Below, piece after piece: positions 23,896-27,661 of a stretch of 27,661 nt of DNA. A program made the translations under genes and the position numbers. The stretch comes from a virus, in the IMG/VR virus record IMGVR_UViG_3300044844_000549, positions 1 through 27,661 of that record. One strand, given 5' to 3'. The first letter of the stretch is position 1. Every line of letters starts with the position of its first letter. The notes beneath the pieces are model-generated. The model did no database searches and had not been told where the DNA came from. It was given only the letters and a program-made list of their open reading frames with translations.

Positions 23896-24443
23896 TAGAA
23901 TTCCCCAATAAATGCTCCGGCGAACTCACCGCCAACGGAACTACTGAAAATTAGTTCTACGAGATCACACGCAATGCAATCAACAACAAGCGTGCCATAT
24001 CGCGAGCCTCCGGCAAATCCCGGATACCGCGTTCGATTACCAGCGGTAGTCGGATCCGCAATCGTCACGGCACCAAACACGGTCGGCGGAGAACCGCCGA
24101 GCGGATACGCAAAACTTCCAGTGGTTGCATTCGTGAGGGGCTGGCTAACGATCGGAATCGGATACCACCGCGAAATCACCTCGTTGAACGTCCACCCAAG
24201 AATATTCAACGTATATGCGGTTCCGGACCCACTAACCAAAGGTGTAATGCGAAGAAAGTTGAAAGTTGGATTGACAATGATCCCAGCGCCATTTCCAGTC
24301 GTTGTAGTTGCTGGGCGGGTCTGCGTATAAACACGCTCTGTGATACTTGCGGTTGCAGGAAGCGTAATAGTCGGAGTTGCCGACCAGTTACTTACAAGCG
24401 TGCGTGGAGTCGCAATAACGCCCTTCAAACCAAATTGAGACAT
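23895..24443 (-). CDS. Probable virion structural protein, 182 aa
   Basis: The protein is rich in Thr, Gly, Ser and Pro with alternating hydrophobic residues, suggesting an all-beta fold. No signal peptide, membrane segment or catalytic motif is seen. The C-terminus GGEFAGAFIGEF is hydrophobic. It lies between the adaptor and the LRR-like protein, 9 bp after the former, with AAGGA 8 nt before the ATG. A minor tail, head-fibre or attachment role is likely from position. I do not recognise a family. Confidence 0.6.
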   Translation of the reverse strand: MSQFGLKGVIATPRTLVSNWSATPTITLPATASITERVYTQTRPATTTTGNGAGIIVNPTFNFLRITPLVSGSGTAYTLNILGWTFNEVISRWYPIPIVSQPLTNATTGSFAYPLGGSPPTVFGAVTIADPTTAGNRTRYPGFAGGSRYGTLVVDCIACDLVELIFSSSVGGEFAGAFIGEF

Positions 24444-24452
24444 ATTCGTTCC

Positions 24453-25169
24453 TTATGGGTTGCTTACGGTATTGACCATCCTAAATCCACTGCCACGCGC
24501 ATCGGACCATCCCCACACCGTCGGCTGGACCGGGCCGAAATTGCTCTGAATCATGCCGTCTTTTTGCTTGGCTGCACCGAAGATCGGACCAGCCTCAATT
24601 TCCGCAAATCGCTGGCTCTGGCTTCCATCTTCGTAGCCCTCTGCAACGGCACGAACATAGGCTATCAGCGTTGCCTCAACATGCTGCGGGATGGACACCA
24701 CGTGATCATTTGCCGTGTCGTGCGCAACCTGAACCCACCCAGCCCGGAAGAGCACCTTGAGGTTTTCGGCAGCGATCGGGGTCGGATACAGTTCCAGACG
24801 ATGCGTCTGGGTTGGCGCTGCGGTCGTCGGAACGACGACCCTGACATAGGCCATCAAGGTTCGGTCGTTGAAATTTGATGCCCGGGCGGTTTCGACCTGT
24901 TCGGGAGACAGAACAGCAACCTGCTGGTTCTGCCGCCAGACCTGCGTCAGTTCGGAGAACGCCGCCGGAAGCGCCACCCATGACTGGGCGGGAACCGTGG
25001 CAACAACGTCTGTCTGCTCCCTGAATCGCCACGGGTGCGTAAACAGGTGTTCGCCAGCAATGTTGATGATCTCCGCCTGCCGCTGTGCAACTGTCTGACC
25101 AGCAGCCGTCGATGGACGGCCACCGATAGCAAGCAGAACATGGTTTTTTAGATCACCGTATGTAAGCAT
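24453..25169 (-). CDS. Head-to-tail adaptor / gp4-like protein, 238 aa
   Basis: The N-terminal pattern MLTYGDLKNHVLLAIGG, then IINIAGEHLFTHPWRFRE, then the beta segment VVATVPAQSWVALPAAFSEL is typical of podovirus adaptor proteins (P22 gp4 / T7 gp11 class) that bind below the portal. I start at the ATG at 25169; an in-frame GTG four codons upstream sits inside a stable hairpin and is less likely. The only Shine-Dalgarno (GTGGA) is part of the hairpin's 3' arm, so folding may limit initiation. The rest is mixed alpha/beta with no catalytic motif. It is 52 bp downstream of the decoration candidate. Confidence 0.7.
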   Translation of the reverse strand: MLTYGDLKNHVLLAIGGRPSTAAGQTVAQRQAEIINIAGEHLFTHPWRFREQTDVVATVPAQSWVALPAAFSELTQVWRQNQQVAVLSPEQVETARASNFNDRTLMAYVRVVVPTTAAPTQTHRLELYPTPIAAENLKVLFRAGWVQVAHDTANDHVVSIPQHVEATLIAYVRAVAEGYEDGSQSQRFAEIEAGPIFGAAKQKDGMIQSNFGPVQPTVWGWSDARGSGFRMVNTVSNP

Positions 25170-25177
25170 AGAAAATT

Positions 25178-25205
25178 CCACTTGGCGGGTTTCCCCGTCA
25201 AGTGG
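25178..25205 (-). promoter_or_regulatory. GNRA hairpin before the adaptor gene
   Basis: On the minus strand a 7-bp stem, one A/C mismatch and a 4-bp stem (CCACTTG-A-CGGG / CCCG-C-CAAGTGG) are capped by a GAAA tetraloop. The 3' arm holds the probable Shine-Dalgarno of the adaptor gene, and AATTTTCT follows directly. It could act as a leaky terminator, an mRNA end stabiliser, or a translational brake. Confidence 0.6.
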
Positions 25206-25220
25206 AGTTATTGGAATTGT

Positions 25221-25730
25221 TTACGCCGTAATCCCGAACGACAGATCACCGGGCAGCAGCACGGTAATCGAAGTGACTGTCGTACCACCGACAAGAACCA
25301 CCGCGATCGTCTGCGTGGTCGTGGCGTTGGTCATGGTCCCAGCAGTAATAGCAGAAGCCGACAGACCAACACGCTGACCAACCGCGTAGGTTGCAGAAGC
25401 GACATTCGCCGTAGTGATTCCAGCAAGCATCACTGCGCCAGTGGCTCCGGCAGCGATGGACTCCTGTGCAATCCCATAAAAACCCGACGTAGTGGCTGCT
25501 CCCGTAGTCGGTCCAAGAACCACGTTTGCAAACACGCTGTTGGATGCAGCCGTAATTGCGGCAGTGCCCTGACCGCTTTCCGTGCTTCCCGACGCCAAGG
25601 CAAAGTCAAGACGCACCAGCGCACCACGCGAAATGGTCGAACTTGCCTCGGAGTTTCGGCACCGAACGATCAGGCGGCGCGGCTCGACCCCGAGCGACGG
25701 CTGCACGGATGAAGAAATAGTGAGTGACAT
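25221..25730 (-). CDS. Beta-rich capsid-associated protein, decoration candidate, 169 aa
   Basis: The product is Ala/Thr/Ser/Val-rich with repeated short beta segments and almost no charged residues after position 60. The N-terminal part reads ISRGALVRLDFALASGS, followed by FYGIAQESIAAGATGAVMLAG, which resembles DUF2190-like or head-decoration proteins. It follows the capsid gene with a good Shine-Dalgarno (AAGGA), after a strong hairpin, as expected for a high-copy particle protein. The function is inferred from position and composition; a head-fibre or cement role is equally possible. Confidence 0.55.
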   Translation of the reverse strand: MSLTISSSVQPSLGVEPRRLIVRCRNSEASSTISRGALVRLDFALASGSTESGQGTAAITAASNSVFANVVLGPTTGAATTSGFYGIAQESIAAGATGAVMLAGITTANVASATYAVGQRVGLSASAITAGTMTNATTTQTIAVVLVGGTTVTSITVLLPGDLSFGITA

Positions 25731-25754
25731 GATGTTCCTTATGAAAGTGGTGTT

Positions 25755-25778
25755 GGGGGCGGGCTTGCGCCCGCCCCC
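25755..25778 (-). promoter_or_regulatory. 10-bp GNRA hairpin after the capsid gene
   Basis: A perfect 10-bp GC stem (GGGGGCGGGC with its complement) is capped on the minus strand by GCAA, a stable GNRA loop. It begins 7 nt after the capsid stop codon. No T-tract follows, so it is more likely an mRNA stabiliser or processing site than a full terminator. Confidence 0.65.
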
Positions 25779-25785
25779 CTAATAA

Positions 25786-27051
25786 TCACGTGTCGTTGCG
25801 GCGGACGGGAGAAACAATTCCGTGGCGCTGACGGCTGTTGCAGAACAGATTCCACCAGCAGTCAACGGGCTGCACCCAACTAAACGGCTGATTGGGATGA
25901 CGCATCACGTCGTGCTTCTTCATGTAGCGCGTCGTGTGGAAAATCGGGGTAAGGTACTGGCCGTTGATAAAGTAGTAGCGCGGTCCCTTATCAATCGTGT
26001 TCGCGTTGGTTTCCGTCTGGCCAACGGTAGTCGATGCCGAAGTCGGGGCGTTTCGACCCGTAAGCGTGTCGGTCACCGCCGAAGTATGCGCCGGGAAAAT
26101 TGCCGCGTCATCAAGGTTGGCGCAGTACTCAAGCGGAATTCCACTGAACGTCGGCGTGTTGTACGCAGCATCCTGAAGGTTGACGAGAACATCATTTTCC
26201 GCACGAAGGGCACGCTTGTACTGGTTCATTCCAACGCGAGAGCAAAGAATCATCTGGCGCTGGAAGTTGGTTTCCTCAAAGTACTGACGCTGCGTAAGAG
26301 GCGCCTTGAACTGCACCTTGAGGTACATTTCGTCCATCGCCGGAAAAAGCCCACCAATCAGGCGCGTTCCAGCGTTATGGTTCGACATGGTTGCACTCGT
26401 AGGCGCAGCATTCTGGTCTGCGTTACGGTCATAGAACGAAACCTGATTCGTCCAGCGAGCATCGACCGTGGGGTCGATTCCGAGAACCGTGTTTCCGAAC
26501 CCAGTGGGACGACCACCACGATCACCAAACGTCGTGATCGAATTGAGTTGTTCGGTGATGAAGCAGGGAATGGAGTACGGCTCGCGTCCGCTGGACGACT
26601 CAATCGCGCTGCCCTGACCCTGCGGAGCAGCCCACAGGTCGTTTTCCATGCCGTTGAGCATGGAAGTCCACATGCGCATTTCCTTGACGCGCTTGAGGCG
26701 CTTATAGAGCGTCTTCGGATCGCCCTCGTTGAGTTCGACCTCCTGATCAGTCCACGCCATGTAATCCATGCTGAAGCGCCACGCCGCCGACAGCGTGTCG
26801 GTGACCTGCGGGTTCATCCACGTGAACGTATCGTTGGGCTGGTACTTCTGGTACGTGGCGGCATCGTCAAAGACAATGACATCACGAATCGTCGTTCCGG
26901 ACTGAATGAGAGTTTCGCTTGCCTTTTCCTTCAAAAGACGGGAAAGGACATAGTTGTTCTTGACCGCCTCCATGATGACGGCATCTGCGGACTTCAGGTA
27001 TGCAGGGCCAGTGCTCTGCATGAAGTCATTGAACTGGGTAATTGCAGGCAT
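25786..27051 (-). CDS. Major capsid protein, 421 aa
   Basis: The product lies right after a scaffold-like gene and has the size and secondary-structure pattern of HK97-fold coats. It has an N-terminal helix (QFNDFMQSTGPAYLKSADAVIMEAVKNNYVLSRLLKEKA), a beta segment (SGTTIRDVIVF, 51-61), and a long spine-helix region with TLYKRLKRVKEMRMWTSMLNGMENDLWA. The C-terminal block (YYFINGQYLTPIFHTTRYMK, then WNLFCNSRQRHGIVSP) recurs in podovirus-type coat proteins. The ATG has AAGGAG 9 nt upstream. A long rightward frame on the opposite strand is a shadow. Related capsid families differ widely, so the exact one is not named. Confidence 0.85.
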   Translation of the reverse strand: MPAITQFNDFMQSTGPAYLKSADAVIMEAVKNNYVLSRLLKEKASETLIQSGTTIRDVIVFDDAATYQKYQPNDTFTWMNPQVTDTLSAAWRFSMDYMAWTDQEVELNEGDPKTLYKRLKRVKEMRMWTSMLNGMENDLWAAPQGQGSAIESSSGREPYSIPCFITEQLNSITTFGDRGGRPTGFGNTVLGIDPTVDARWTNQVSFYDRNADQNAAPTSATMSNHNAGTRLIGGLFPAMDEMYLKVQFKAPLTQRQYFEETNFQRQMILCSRVGMNQYKRALRAENDVLVNLQDAAYNTPTFSGIPLEYCANLDDAAIFPAHTSAVTDTLTGRNAPTSASTTVGQTETNANTIDKGPRYYFINGQYLTPIFHTTRYMKKHDVMRHPNQPFSWVQPVDCWWNLFCNSRQRHGIVSPVRRNDT

Positions 27052-27064
27052 TTTGCCTTACTCC

Positions 27065-27661
27065 TTATTTGCGTAGCGCGGTGCGAAGGCGACCACCTTC
27101 GCCCGAAAGAATCTGGTCAAGGATCAGGTCGTCCTCGTCACGAACAGGCGGCTTCACTGGGGCTGTGTTTCCCTTTGTTGGGGCAGTCGGCTGTGCAGCG
27201 CGTACGTTTGTGGGTTGAGCACTTGCTGATCCAACGATTTCCGAGTAGGCAGCAGCGGCAAGAGAATCGACGCTTGCATACCCGCCCGGCTTGGCAGACC
27301 CGAGTTCCGACATCTTGGCCAATACCGCGTCCCACGTAGGAGACTTTGCTCCATATTGGACACGGAGTGACGCATCAGCAGCGCGGGCCTGCGCCAACAG
27401 CAGTTGTTCTTGCATCTGCTGCTGCTGGGACACGAAGGCAGCACGAACAGGGGCGACGAGTTCTTCGCCGTACACCTGTGCCATCTGTGCAAACGGATCA
27501 GCCTTGGTCGGTTCGGCTGCAACAGGGGTGTTGCCCTGCGCAGGCGTCGCCTGCTGGCTCGTCGCAAGACGTGCCTCCATCTCCTTCAATCGACCGCCGT
27601 ACGAGTCAACATCCTTCTGGCGCTTCACAGCCGCATCCGCCCATTGCTGGAGGATTGCTGG
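27065..27661 (-). CDS. Scaffold-like protein, 5' end outside the window
   Basis: The visible 198 codons run to the right edge without a convincing start; a GTG at 27628 exists but the frame continues upstream (QQWADAA before it) and has no ribosome binding site. The protein is rich in Gln, Ala, Glu and Pro. It has helical parts (QMAQVYGEELVAPVRAAFVS, then helical Gln/Ala runs), a disordered Pro/Thr section (about 136-165 of the visible part) and a charged C-terminus (DEDDLILDQILSGEG, then basic RTALRK). Helical, disordered and basic-tailed, directly before the capsid gene, is the standard layout of phage scaffolding proteins. Confidence 0.65.
   Translation of the reverse strand, partial: PAILQQWADAAVKRQKDVDSYGGRLKEMEARLATSQQATPAQGNTPVAAEPTKADPFAQMAQVYGEELVAPVRAAFVSQQQQMQEQLLLAQARAADASLRVQYGAKSPTWDAVLAKMSELGSAKPGGYASVDSLAAAAYSEIVGSASAQPTNVRAAQPTAPTKGNTAPVKPPVRDEDDLILDQILSGEGGRLRTALRK

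Noticed and set aside
25822-27339. 505-codon open frame on the plus strand opposite the capsid gene
   Set aside because: It is a mirror of the capsid and scaffold coding frames; its translation is an Arg/Val-rich mixture with no recognisable fold, and all convincing genes are on the minus strand with ribosome binding sites.
1-27661. CRISPR arrays, insertion sequences, integrase or attachment sites
   Set aside because: No regularly spaced repeats, transposase or recombinase motifs, or tRNA-linked repeats were seen.

Overview
The window is part of the genome of a tailed double-stranded DNA bacteriophage. It looks podovirus-like: there is a capsid module, a head-to-tail adaptor, a beta-propeller tail tube or nozzle protein, a tail fibre and a set of internal virion (DNA-ejection) proteins. 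No sheath or tape-measure gene is visible. Every gene I accept lies on the minus strand, so transcription runs from the right end to the left. The host cannot be fixed from the sequence; GC-rich genes and a probable outer-membrane lipoprotein in the lysis area suggest a Gram-negative, perhaps proteobacterial, host. Terminase, portal, polymerase, integrase and repressor are not in the window.

Right to middle (27661 to 17410): scaffold-like protein (cut by the window edge), major capsid protein, a small beta-rich capsid or decoration candidate, adaptor, two probable virion surface proteins (one with leucine-rich-repeat-like segments), a PAPS-dependent sulfotransferase homologue, a three-gene membrane/lysis-type cluster (one-TM protein, lipoprotein with a second membrane anchor, tiny TM protein), an Mtd_N-type tail fibre, the nozzle-like protein and the first internal virion protein. 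Two GNRA-capped hairpins sit at gene junctions next to the capsid gene and the adaptor gene.

Middle (17410 to 4255): two more internal virion proteins, then one 3708-residue open frame of 11.1 kb, about 40% of the window. It looks like a giant ejected polyvalent protein. From N to C it shows a metalloprotease-like segment whose first zinc histidine is replaced by Glu, a GNAT-like segment, coiled coils, an ADP-ribosyltransferase-like domain followed directly by a kinase-like domain, more coiled coil, and a hydrophobic C-terminal part. Together with the sulfotransferase this is the most novel content.

Left (4254 to 1): a 627-bp intergenic region with strong hairpins, a sigma70-like leftward promoter and an intrinsic terminator that together could define a ~155-nt non-coding RNA. 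Next come a metallophosphoesterase, a small HExxH metallopeptidase, a 200-bp gap with a cluster of GTAC sites, and a recombination pair (RecE/DUF3799-type exonuclease plus ERF annealing protein). A winged-helix DNA-binding protein and two small coupled genes follow, the last cut by the left edge. Many genes overlap by ATGA, GTGA or TAATG, indicating tightly coupled operons. All domain names come from reading motifs by eye; no database search was run.
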